A stretch of DNA of 9,791 bases, from the NCBI GenBank assembly GCA_031262265.1, contig JAISIB010000135.1:1-9791 (forward strand), given 5' to 3'. The first letter of the stretch is position 1, and each line of letters opens with the position of its first letter. This DNA comes from Prevotellaceae bacterium (GTDB lineage Bacteria; Bacteroidota; Bacteroidia; Bacteroidales; Bacteroidaceae). The position numbers and the translations under genes were made by a program. The notes under the pieces are model-generated. The model did not search any database and was not told the DNA's origin. It worked only from the letters and a program-made list of their open reading frames with translations. Shown here in pieces: positions 1 to 6,916 of this stretch.

Positions 1-872
1 ATCAGCCCGCGAGGACCGGGCAAATGCAAAGCGTCTACGGCGATAAAGTTAGACGCTTCGCTCAGTAAAGCAGGCAACAGCGTCATCCAGCGTGCGGTAC
101 GCTCTTCCAAAAGTGCCGCCTGACGCATATCGGTCGTATCACACTTCGTACCCGCATAGCGATGTTTACGCTGCTCGTATTGTTGCCACAACGCCTCCAA
201 GTCTTGTTGATAATAGGACTCGGCATATCGTTTGTCGTCCGCCAAACAATCGTCAATGTGCGTCACCAGACAGACCAACTCATCGGCTTGTCGTTGCAAC
301 GATTCCACAAACAACAACTCCATCTGATACGCTACCGTCTCCAAACCCAGTACCGATTTTCCCCGAGCGACTGCTTGTCGCTGGAAGAAGAGATCCATTT
401 GTAAATCGGGAAAGAAATCCGGATGACTCTTGTTGATAATCAACGATTGCAGGTTGTTGGAGACATAAGCAGGCTTCAACGGACGCGGCAGCTCCGCGAG
501 ATCGATACCCATATAGGTCTTCACTTGCGCATTGACGAGGGAAAACTCTCCCGCCGACATCAGTTGCTGCCACGTCGTATCCTTGTCCATATATATATGG
601 GCTTGCCACTCGGCCAACAACGAATCCGGCGGCGTGTCCACATGATTCAATTCTCCGACCACACGGTCTGTCGTATGGAACGTCGGCCAAAAGACCTTGA
701 TGCTATCCAGCACGCGCATAGACCCCACCTGATATGTCCCAAAGAGATACGACGGCTTCTCCAACCCCTCGCCGGAGATTCGCCACAGCATCTGCGCCTG
801 ACACAACGTGCTCGCTACGGCCAATAAGATACCGAGAAAATAAAATTTCAAAGCCGAAAAATTTATTTTCAA
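1..872 (-). CDS. TraB/GumN (TIKI-like) family protein, secreted, C-terminus off the window
   Basis: This frame is open for 290 codons and continues past the left edge. The N-terminus has a basic stretch, a hydrophobic core (about residues 8-22) and an A-Q-A-type cleavage site near residue 26, so export to the periplasm is likely. TraB/GumN landmarks are an LFGT motif at residues 43-46, a GLE motif at 176-178, and an AxHLPG motif at 281-286 shortly before the cut. Families of this fold are related to TIKI metalloproteases, but the role of the Bacteroidota members is not well defined. The position usually occupied by His two residues after LFGT is Gln48 (LFGTYQ), which may affect metal binding. 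No ATG lies near the start. I chose TTG at 870-872 because it gives a full signal peptide and starts 5 bases after the upstream ATPase stop; a second TTG at 849-851 is possible. It is the last visible gene of the miaA-led unit. Confidence 0.82.
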   Translation of the reverse strand, partial: MKINFSALKFYFLGILLAVASTLCQAQMLWRISGEGLEKPSYLFGTYQVGSMRVLDSIKVFWPTFHTTDRVVGELNHVDTPPDSLLAEWQAHIYMDKDTTWQQLMSAGEFSLVNAQVKTYMGIDLAELPRPLKPAYVSNNLQSLIINKSHPDFFPDLQMDLFFQRQAVARGKSVLGLETVAYQMELLFVESLQRQADELVCLVTHIDDCLADDKRYAESYYQQDLEALWQQYEQRKHRYAGTKCDTTDMRQAALLEERTARWMTLLPALLSEASNFIAVDALHLPGPRGL

Positions 873-877
873 ACGTC

Positions 878-1588
878 CTAAGATTCCTCTGCGATATTGA
901 AGTATTGTTCCAACTCCGCTTCCGCCGAATTGTCTATGTTGGCGATGTCACGGATAATCTGGCCGTTCTCCAACAGCGCGATGCGCGGACACACGTCTAC
1001 CGTATGGTTCAGATTGTGGCTGGATATGAGAACCGTAGCCCCTATCTCTTCATTATATCGCTTCAACAAGTGTTTGATAATCGACTGCGAACTGGGATCC
1101 AGAAAGTTAAACGGTTCGTCCAGAATCAGCAATTTCGGGTGATGCAACATGGCCGAGATGATTCCGATCTTTTGTTTGTTGCCTGCCGAGTAGTTACGGA
1201 TGTATTTCTTCTGTCCCAGCACCTCGCCGTTCATGAATCGTTCGTATCCCGCCAGTCTTTCGTCCACGTCCTCTTTCTTCAAGCCGTACACTTTCCCGAT
1301 GAAGTAGAAAAACTCTTCGGGCGTCAGGTAGTCTATCAGGAATCCGTCGTCGATGAAGGCTCCCGTCTGTGCTTTCCAGTCTTCGTTCGTACTGACGTCC
1401 ACACCGTCTATCAGTACCTGCCCGCGGTCTGCTTTCAGCAAATCGACGACCAAGCGGAAGAACGTCGTCTTTCCTGCTCCGTTGTTACCTACCAAGCCGA
1501 TCATCTCGCCGTCTCGGATTTCGTAGTTTTCAATATCTACGGCCTTCTTTTCGCCGAAGAATTTCTGTAAGTTTTGAACTGTTATCAT
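878..1588 (-). CDS. ABC transporter ATP-binding protein (ABC-2 exporter type)
   Basis: A 236-residue stand-alone nucleotide-binding subunit that should power the membrane protein encoded just upstream. Walker A is GNNGAGKT (residues 34-41), the signature region is YSAGNKQK (133-140, in place of LSGGQ), Walker B is LLILDEP (153-159), the D-loop is FLDP (162-165) and the H-loop His is residue 191 (ISSHNL). Length and motifs fit the BcrA/CcmA-like group of ABC-2 exporters. No periplasmic binding protein or substrate-specific gene is adjacent, so the cargo cannot be read from the sequence. The start is 26 bases downstream of the permease stop, and the stop is 5 bases before the probable TTG start of the TraB-like gene, so co-transcription is very likely. 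No promoter of its own is visible. Confidence 0.95.
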   Translation of the reverse strand: MITVQNLQKFFGEKKAVDIENYEIRDGEMIGLVGNNGAGKTTFFRLVVDLLKADRGQVLIDGVDVSTNEDWKAQTGAFIDDGFLIDYLTPEEFFYFIGKVYGLKKEDVDERLAGYERFMNGEVLGQKKYIRNYSAGNKQKIGIISAMLHHPKLLILDEPFNFLDPSSQSIIKHLLKRYNEEIGATVLISSHNLNHTVDVCPRIALLENGQIIRDIANIDNSAEAELEQYFNIAEES

Positions 1589-1614
1589 ACTATATTAAAG
1601 ATTTATCGGTATTT

Positions 1615-3141
1615 TTATTTCGTATCTCTGAACCCTTCCATGTTGCGATAGCGACGCGCCATGAAACGATTGTATATATTCTTGATCCACCACGTGGAGG
1701 TGAGCACAAAAAGAATGCCCATGACAAGCAGTATCCACAAGGTAACGGTCTCGCCAATCAAGGCCGACAGACCGAAATAGACCGCCAACGGCAAACCGAA
1801 CGACGTCAGGCTCATCACCTGCTGATAGGCCGTCCCCGAGTTCTGTCTGCCGCTCATATTCTCGTTCAACGGAGCAGATTTGTTGCAGTAGACCACTCCC
1901 TGAAAGAGCATAAAATGAATAAACCCTATCACGAAGAAGAGATAAGCAAACAATTGCAGAAACGATACCTTATCGGTGAAAGCCGCCGGTAGCGTCAGTA
2001 TCAACGGAATGAGTGAGAAAAGAACGGACATGTAATATTTGGCGCGCAACAACGAGTAGACCGATTCTTTGCGCGTCATCAGTCCGTCTATATAGTTGCC
2101 TTCATAGCTCATAACCTGCGCCAGCGACACGAGGCCGAAGGCCGAGAAATTGTAGATGGCAATAAAGTTGCTCATAAAGGCTCCGTTGTATATATCCGTG
2201 AAGCTCAGCAGAATAGAAAATATGATAACCATACCGCCAATCATATTAAAGGAAGCTTTCGGACGTTTGTTTCGGAACGTCAACTTTAACTCCAAACGCA
2301 TGTATTCCCCTACTTCGCCGTACTTATCAAAGATCTTGTACTCCGACACTTTCTCCTGTTTCTTTGTGTCCGCTTGCTTGGTCAGTTCCGAGTGCACTAG
2401 TCCGGTAAGCACCGTTCTGTCGATCATCCACATCCCGACGATGAGCGCAATCGTTAGCAAAAACGCCCACGGCGACGTCATTATGTAGCCTTCGCCCAGA
2501 TTCATGAACAGACGCTGCAAGGAATCGTCGCCCACAATCAGCCATGTCACCAGACCACCGTAGACTACCACCGGCAGACCAATCCACCAGATCTTTTCCT
2601 TCATCAATGTGCGGCACAGCAAGGTGAAATAGTTATTAAAAATAAATAGTAGCCACACACCGATGATATATGAGATAATCCCCGTGAATCCGAAATAGCG
2701 CGGAATGGTGCAAAGCATGGCAAACGGCACGAAAAAGAATAGCCAAATGGTATTGGCACCACTCATACCCGAGCGTATCAGCAGAAAGTCTATCAATCTA
2801 TTCCGTTTGACGGGCAATAGCAGATAAGGTTTCATCTCTTGCGTAGGCAACGGCTGCGCCATGAAACGTAGCAGGAAATCAAGTATCAAAAAGACGAGCA
2901 AATATTTGTTCATCAGGTGATAAGATTCCATATTGCTTGACGAATTCATCGCAAAAGCCAACAATGAGCCGAAAAACATGAGATATCCCGCCCAAAAGAC
3001 GCCGGCGAAATACATCATAATCTTTCCGAACTTGTTTTGATCGTACATCGGATGGCGTTTCGCGGACAGTTTCAACTGGCGACGCAGCTCTCGAAAGAAA
3101 GCGAACATCGGCATGGTAGTAGAAGAAGTCTTTGTAGTCAT
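1615..3141 (-). CDS. Polytopic ABC transporter membrane protein, DUF5687-like
   Basis: A 508-residue integral membrane protein with about 12 hydrophobic segments in two groups of six. The first group spans roughly residues 42-65, 80-95, 131-147, 152-175, 185-204 and 225-242. The second spans roughly 299-317, 323-343, 368-387, 393-418, 445-462 and 466-486. The loop at about 248-298 is rich in charged residues (KQADTKKQEK region) and separates the halves. This size and layout, plus an ATPase gene immediately downstream, fit the Bacteroidota DUF5687 membrane family; that name comes from memory of the family, not a search. With two halves in one chain, a single copy could form the whole membrane pathway for an ATPase dimer. 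It starts 12 bases after the kdsA stop and ends 26 bases before the ATPase start. The substrate is unknown. Confidence 0.85.
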   Translation of the reverse strand: MTTKTSSTTMPMFAFFRELRRQLKLSAKRHPMYDQNKFGKIMMYFAGVFWAGYLMFFGSLLAFAMNSSSNMESYHLMNKYLLVFLILDFLLRFMAQPLPTQEMKPYLLLPVKRNRLIDFLLIRSGMSGANTIWLFFFVPFAMLCTIPRYFGFTGIISYIIGVWLLFIFNNYFTLLCRTLMKEKIWWIGLPVVVYGGLVTWLIVGDDSLQRLFMNLGEGYIMTSPWAFLLTIALIVGMWMIDRTVLTGLVHSELTKQADTKKQEKVSEYKIFDKYGEVGEYMRLELKLTFRNKRPKASFNMIGGMVIIFSILLSFTDIYNGAFMSNFIAIYNFSAFGLVSLAQVMSYEGNYIDGLMTRKESVYSLLRAKYYMSVLFSLIPLILTLPAAFTDKVSFLQLFAYLFFVIGFIHFMLFQGVVYCNKSAPLNENMSGRQNSGTAYQQVMSLTSFGLPLAVYFGLSALIGETVTLWILLVMGILFVLTSTWWIKNIYNRFMARRYRNMEGFRDTK

Positions 3142-3153
3142 TAGGTATTTTGT

Positions 3154-3963
3154 TTAAAAATTAATAGCTTGTCTGATACGCACCAATTTCGTGAGTAAAT
3201 CTTCCATCAAATCAAGTTTCAGCATATTTGCCCCGTCGCTTTTCGCCTCCGACGGATTCTCGTGCGTTTCGATAAACAATCCGTCGACGCCCACCGCAAT
3301 GGCGGCCTTGGCAACGGTTTCTATCTGTTGCGGCATGCCGCCCGTGACGCCACTTGCCTGATTGGGCTGTTGCAGCGAGTGCGTCGCATCCATCACCACC
3401 GGACAACCGAAAGCGCGCATCGTCGGTATACCGCGATAGTCGACGATTAAGTCTTGATAGCCGAAAGTTGTTCCCCGTTCTGTGAGCATTACGTCTCGAT
3501 TGCCTGCTTCCAGCACTTTATCCATTGCGAATCGCATCGCCTCCGGCGACAAGAACTGTCCTTTCTTGATATTTACGGTACGCCTCGTGCGCGCGGCAGC
3601 CACCAGCAAGTCCGTCTGACGACAAAGGAACGCCGGAATCTGCAACATATTCACGTAGGGTGCTGCCAGCTCGGCTTCCGCAGGCGAATGAATATCCGTC
3701 ACGGTCGGCACGCCGAACGTTTCGCCCACTTTTCGCAGGATGCGCAACGCTTTCTCGTCGCCGATGCCGGTGAACGAATCCAATCGCGAACGATTCGCCT
3801 TCCGGTACGACCCTTTGAACACGTACGGGATATGTAGCCGCTCGGTGATTTGCAGTACGCGCTCGGCAATACGCAAAGCCATCTCCTCGCCTTCGATTAC
3901 GCAAGGGCCGGCTATCAGAAAGAAGTTATGATGAGCATTATTTACCAGTTTCTCTGTGAGCAT
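3154..3963 (-). CDS. kdsA: 3-deoxy-8-phosphooctulonate (Kdo-8-P) synthase, class II
   Basis: A 269-residue cytoplasmic enzyme that condenses phosphoenolpyruvate with arabinose 5-phosphate to give Kdo-8-phosphate, the first committed step toward the Kdo of LPS. The length is normal for the family. Recognisable blocks are AGPCVIE (18-24), PYVFKGSYRKANRS (46-59), PAFLCRQTDLL (110-120), KKGQFLSPEAM (133-143) and GTTFGYQDLIVD (164-175). Cys21 in AGPC, together with His195 (DATHSL), Glu232 (FIETHENP) and Asp243 (KSDGAN), are the expected metal ligands, so this is the metal-dependent class II form; the metal-independent class, as in E. coli, has Asn at the Cys position. It sits 10 bases after the lipid kinase stop and 12 bases before the permease start. 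No other Kdo gene is visible in the window. Confidence 0.97.
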   Translation of the reverse strand: MLTEKLVNNAHHNFFLIAGPCVIEGEEMALRIAERVLQITERLHIPYVFKGSYRKANRSRLDSFTGIGDEKALRILRKVGETFGVPTVTDIHSPAEAELAAPYVNMLQIPAFLCRQTDLLVAAARTRRTVNIKKGQFLSPEAMRFAMDKVLEAGNRDVMLTERGTTFGYQDLIVDYRGIPTMRAFGCPVVMDATHSLQQPNQASGVTGGMPQQIETVAKAAIAVGVDGLFIETHENPSEAKSDGANMLKLDLMEDLLTKLVRIRQAINF

Positions 3964-3973
3964 ATTAGTAAGT

Positions 3974-4897
3974 TTATGGAATAATCACTGTGATGGCTTC
4001 CGGCTTGACGCCTATCTCGAAAGGAGAACGCTTGGCGAGCAAACGACCGTCCAAGCTGACGGCGGCACTTTTCGCGCGTATCACCTTAATTTTCTTCGTT
4101 CGATAGATACGCACCACCTCACTATTCAATATACGGCGACGAATCAGCATCACTAAGCCTTGTACGATCTGAAACAACTGCGGCCGGTAGATAATGGATA
4201 CGTCCAAATAACCATTGTACGGCACCGCGCTCGGCGTCTGCCCGTAGCCCGACGCATTGCCCGCGCACACCGTCATAATGCGCCCGTGAATATGTTCGCC
4301 GTTAATAGTCAGGTGCATACGATATAGCTTGCGCTCGAACAGTAACAGAAAGAAAGCCGTTATATAATAAAGGAGTTTCAAACCCCAGACTCGCTTCATC
4401 AGATCGGTCATTTGTACGATACGCGCGCCCAAGCCGATATTGACGGCATTCAAGAAAAAACGACGTTCGTGCGTCTTTCCGTTAAAATAACGCACGTAGC
4501 CCACGTCTATTTTCTTGCGTCGTCCCTTAATAATACGGTCTACCGCATCTTTATAGCCCCAACTCATTCCCCAATACTTGGCAAAATCGTTGGCAATGCC
4601 GTTCGGGATAATTCCGATGGATATGTCGTCTTTACCTTCGACGTTTGATGACATAATACCGTTGATGGCGTCGTTTAGCGCACCGTCGCCACCCACGATG
4701 ACAATCGTTCGATAACCATTATCGGCCAACGTACGCGCCAATCGCTCCACCGATCCGAATCCTTCCGACTGAAAATAGTCATACGACACATGTTTGGTAT
4801 CCATATACTCCCGAATGGCTTTCCACCGCTTTTTTACCAACCACGTGCCGGCTTTCGGATTATAAATCACACCCCACCTGTCAGACCCTATGCTCAT
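3974..4897 (-). CDS. Diacylglycerol/lipid kinase family protein (YegS/DgkB-like)
   Basis: A 307-residue protein of the DAGK catalytic-domain family, which uses ATP to phosphorylate lipid hydroxyls such as diacylglycerol at the inner face of the cytoplasmic membrane. Visible motifs are the N-terminal nucleotide-binding segment VIYNPKAG (10-17), the glycine-rich GGDGALNDAINGI (69-81), IPNGIANDFAK (97-107) and a C-terminal region with GYLDVSII (229-236) and SLDGRLL (281-287). The length matches the bacterial family. Several normally conserved positions differ: the usual GGDGTLNE reads GGDGALND, the GTAND step reads GIAND, and the usual DGE reads DGR. These may mark a lineage-specific branch or an altered substrate. 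The gene starts 21 bases after the miaA stop and ends 10 bases before kdsA. Lipid kinase is the best call; the actual lipid is unknown. Confidence 0.9.
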   Translation of the reverse strand: MSIGSDRWGVIYNPKAGTWLVKKRWKAIREYMDTKHVSYDYFQSEGFGSVERLARTLADNGYRTIVIVGGDGALNDAINGIMSSNVEGKDDISIGIIPNGIANDFAKYWGMSWGYKDAVDRIIKGRRKKIDVGYVRYFNGKTHERRFFLNAVNIGLGARIVQMTDLMKRVWGLKLLYYITAFFLLLFERKLYRMHLTINGEHIHGRIMTVCAGNASGYGQTPSAVPYNGYLDVSIIYRPQLFQIVQGLVMLIRRRILNSEVVRIYRTKKIKVIRAKSAAVSLDGRLLAKRSPFEIGVKPEAITVIIP

Positions 4898-4918
4898 ATA
4901 TTCTCTGTATTGTATCTG

Positions 4919-5845
4919 TTATTCCTTTTCGTTCAACCACTCGCAGATGATTTCCGCGTTCTCTTCCGTCGGGCGACTACCGTCTAACCATCGTATCGGA
5001 CATCCGCGCCGCTCCATGCCTCTAAACCATGTCATTTGCCGTTTGGCGAATTGATGGATAGCCGTTTCCAACTGCCGGAACATTTCATCGTACGTCAACT
5101 GCCCCGTCACGTAAAGCGTCACGTAACGATATTCCAACCCGTAATATATCAAATCGTCGGGCGTCAAGCCCGAGTCAAGCAACGCTTGCACTTCTTCTAC
5201 TAACCCTTCGGCCAAGCGATCACGCAATCGCTCGCTAATGCGCCTGCGCCTCGCCTCTCTGTCTACCGATATACCTACCGTCAAGCTACGCAACGACGGG
5301 AACACCGACGCTTCCGTATCTACGTGCGTCCGATAATATTCTTCTATTTCGATCGCCCGAACGGCTCGCTTCACCGTATCTACGTCCGTCGTATTATGCA
5401 GCGTTTTGTAGGTGCGCAAGCGTTCTGTCAATTCTTCCAAAGAGCAATGCTCCAACTCCGTACGCAAAGCCGCATTCTCGGGCACCGGTGCCAAGCGATA
5501 ACCTTTCAGCACCGCCTCGATATACATGCCCGTACCGCCGCAAAGGAGCACCTGCTTACCGCGTCTGTGAATATCTTCGTACGCATGCAGGAAATCCCGC
5601 TGATACTCGAAAACGTTGTACTTATCGCCCGGCTCGGCCACGTCTATCAGGTGATGCGCTACGGCACGTCCCGCAATCACGTAATCCGCCAAGTCCTTAC
5701 CCGTCCCAATGTCCATGCGGCGATACACTTGACGCGAGTCGGCACTCACGATTTCGGCATTGACCGCATCAGCCACTTGCGCCGCCAGCCGTGTCTTCCC
5801 CGAAGCCGTCGGACCAAGCAAAGTAATCAAGTCGTATGTAAGCAT
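4919..5845 (-). CDS. miaA: tRNA dimethylallyltransferase (tRNA A37 isopentenyltransferase)
   Basis: A 308-residue enzyme that transfers the dimethylallyl group from DMAPP to N6 of adenosine 37 in tRNAs reading UNN codons. Motifs in order are P-loop GPTASGKT (11-18), the catalytic segment SADSRQVYRRMDIGTGK (34-50), HHLIDVAEPG (64-73), GGTGMYIEAVLKG (103-115), DVDTVKRAVRAIE (154-166) and HQFAKRQMTWFRG (264-276). The common GTAKP after MDI reads GTGKD, and the usual GY(K/R)E segment reads GLEYR (236-240), which suggests the shorter, divergent MiaA type; I recall Bacteroidota often carrying two copies, so a second miaA elsewhere is plausible. An in-frame ATG at 5905 would add 20 residues, but the promoter box at 5855-5862 lies downstream of it, and homology begins just after the Met at 5845. 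First gene of the six-gene minus-strand unit. Confidence 0.96.
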   Translation of the reverse strand: MLTYDLITLLGPTASGKTRLAAQVADAVNAEIVSADSRQVYRRMDIGTGKDLADYVIAGRAVAHHLIDVAEPGDKYNVFEYQRDFLHAYEDIHRRGKQVLLCGGTGMYIEAVLKGYRLAPVPENAALRTELEHCSLEELTERLRTYKTLHNTTDVDTVKRAVRAIEIEEYYRTHVDTEASVFPSLRSLTVGISVDREARRRRISERLRDRLAEGLVEEVQALLDSGLTPDDLIYYGLEYRYVTLYVTGQLTYDEMFRQLETAIHQFAKRQMTWFRGMERRGCPIRWLDGSRPTEENAEIICEWLNEKE

Positions 5846-5854
5846 ATAGCCCGA

Positions 5855-5862
5855 CAAAGGTA
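5855..5862 (-). promoter_or_regulatory. Bacteroidota-type promoter -7 box (TACCTTTG) for the miaA unit
   Basis: Read on the minus strand, these bases match the TAnnTTTG -7 consensus used by the Bacteroidota primary sigma factor. Nine bases separate the box from the miaA ATG at 5845, so transcription would begin only a few bases before the start codon, giving a nearly leaderless mRNA. A TTAG around 19-20 bases upstream is a weak stand-in for the -33 TTTG element. No other convincing promoter is seen among the six genes downstream. Confidence 0.7.
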
Positions 5863-6015
5863 AGAAATAAAAATAACTAACGAGGATATGGAAACAACAA
5901 AGCACGAAAATTCAACAACTAACCGTGAAAGCGGACGTACTACCGAAGGAACCACAAATTCCGAGTTATTTTAAGATATTATGCCAAAGACACTCCACTC
6001 CACATAGTTTTTGCG

Positions 6016-6023
6016 TACCTTTG
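6016..6023 (+). promoter_or_regulatory. Bacteroidota-type promoter -7 box (TACCTTTG) for the SPOR lipoprotein gene
   Basis: An exact TAnnTTTG match 47 bases before the ATG at 6071. It has the same eight bases as the divergent miaA box. A clear -33 TTTG at the normal spacing is not seen. The remainder of the divergent intergenic region (5846-6070) holds only a weak 28-codon frame, discussed under findings. Confidence 0.65.
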
Positions 6024-6070
6024 TCCCCGTTATCAAAACAAGACGTTAATGACGATACAAAATTGAACGT

Positions 6071-6583
6071 ATGAAAAAAGTACTCCTCTTAGGGACGGTA
6101 GCCTGCGTCATGCTGGCTTTTACCTCCTGCAAATCCAGTGAAAGTGCCTATCGTAAGGCATACGAAAAAGCCAAACAGCAAGAACTGACCGAGACGCAAC
6201 CGACTGCATCGCCCGTCGTGCGTACGGAAACTGCCGTCGTACAACCGTCGGCACCTGCCGCTCAACCGGCTCCGGTAGCGGGCGTCCGCCAAGAACGCGT
6301 CAGTGTGGTATCGGGCAGCAACGCGCTCAAAGATTACAGCGTCGTGTGCGGTAGCTTCACCGTCAAGGCCAATGCCGACAATTTGAAAGATTGGCTCAGC
6401 GGACAAGGCTATGCGCCGGTAGTCGTGTACAGTGCCGAGGCGCGTCCCAACCCTTCGTATCGCGTGATCGTTTCGACATTCGACGCGTACGACGCAGCGG
6501 CAGCAGCTCGCGACGCATTCAAGCGTAAATACGCCAATCGCGAGGATTTCCAAGGCTCTTGGTTGCTTTACCGCTTACGATAA
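6071..6583 (+). CDS. SPOR-domain lipoprotein
   Basis: A 170-residue exported protein. Residues 1-20 form a signal peptide (MKK, hydrophobic core) ending in F-T-S-Cys20, a loose lipobox of the kind accepted in Bacteroidota, so lipidation at Cys20 is probable. Residues 21-80 are low-complexity, rich in Gln, Thr, Pro, Ala and Val, and look like a flexible tether. Residues 88-170 match a SPOR domain: a DYSVVCGSF strand, a helix with AxADNLKDWL, the PVVVY strand, YRVIVSTF and a final helix plus WLLYRL. SPOR domains bind peptidoglycan glycan strands stripped of stem peptides, often at division sites, so a periplasmic envelope role is likely. It stands alone: its own promoter at 6016 and a hairpin terminator at 6610-6644. 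It is divergent from miaA. Confidence 0.92.
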   Translation: MKKVLLLGTVACVMLAFTSCKSSESAYRKAYEKAKQQELTETQPTASPVVRTETAVVQPSAPAAQPAPVAGVRQERVSVVSGSNALKDYSVVCGSFTVKANADNLKDWLSGQGYAPVVVYSAEARPNPSYRVIVSTFDAYDAAAAARDAFKRKYANREDFQGSWLLYRLR

Positions 6584-6609
6584 GATTCTACGATGAGTCT
6601 ATGAACGAA

Positions 6610-6644
6610 AAAAAGGCTGTATCTCACGAGGATACAGCCTTTTT
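6610..6644 (+). terminator. Rho-independent terminator after the SPOR gene
   Basis: A hairpin with a 9-bp perfect core stem (GGCTGTATC at 6615-6623 with GATACAGCC at 6631-6639), a 7-base loop, and flanking A and T runs that extend the pairing and give a T tail at 6640-6644. The A run on the 5' side would also let it work for transcription from the minus strand. It begins 27 bases after the SPOR stop codon. Confidence 0.9.
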
Positions 6645-6831
6645 ATTGGATGCGCCGATAGAGTTCTAAACCGCACGTTTCAATCTCTCGACGTACCAAC
6701 GGTTCGCCACCGGTAAATATTACGAGCACGTTGTGTGGGTCAACGGGCGGCGTAATACGATCAATGACTGCCAGAAAATCTTTTATCGGCATATCAGGCT
6801 GTTCGGCCTCCGCATGACAATCACTTCCGCA
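6643..6831 (-). pseudogene. Orphan internal fragment of a radical SAM (probably SPASM-type) protein
   Basis: Reading the minus strand gives 62 codons with strong radical SAM character before a TAA at 6643-6645. The piece opens with CGSDC, which looks like the last Cys of the CxxxCxxC iron-sulfur motif plus trailing residues. It continues through QPDMPIKDFLAVIDRI, then the VLVIFTGGEPLVRR strand carrying the GGEP SAM-binding motif, and CGLELYRR, then stops. No start codon, no first two cluster cysteines, and no barrel remainder or SPASM region are visible. The frame stays open for about 19 codons further upstream but without recognisable homology. It resembles Bacteroidota rSAM/SPASM proteins paired with a lipoprotein (TIGR04133-like, from memory). 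The stop codon overlaps the T tail of the 6610-6644 terminator, so the 3' breakpoint falls at that hairpin. Most likely a deletion or recombination relic, not a working gene. Confidence 0.75.
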
Positions 6832-6908
6832 TACGATGGAAATAATACCTTTATATATTATAAATGCAAGAAATGTAAAAATACTGCATCATTTACTATA
6901 TTTTTTCA

Positions 6909-6916
6909 TAACTTTC
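6909..6916 (+). promoter_or_regulatory. Possible -7 box (TAACTTTC) for the deacetylase-hydrolase gene
   Basis: Seven of the eight bases fit TAnnTTTG (the final G is C), and the box lies 33 bases upstream of the ATG at 6950. The flanking sequence is AT-rich, unlike the neighbouring coding DNA, which fits a promoter region. No convincing -33 TTTG was found at standard spacing. Confidence 0.35.

Noticed and set aside
29..58. 8-bp inverted repeat AAGCGTCT/AGACGCTT with a 14-base spacer
   Set aside because: It is within conserved coding sequence just before the HLPG motif of the TraB-like gene, so a terminator or regulatory role is unlikely.
587..600. 14-base perfect palindrome CCATATATATATGG
   Set aside because: It lies inside the TraB-like coding frame and encodes ordinary residues (HIYMD); no sign of an operator function.
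734..1570. Long open plus-strand frame (278 codons) opposite the ABC ATPase
   Set aside because: It is antisense to a gene with every ABC motif intact, shows no domain of its own, and has no promoter or homology signal; it is a by-product of codon bias.
5846..5905. N-terminal extension of MiaA by 20 residues from an ATG at 5905
   Set aside because: The added residues carry no MiaA homology and the promoter box would lie inside the coding region; the ATG at 5845 fits both.
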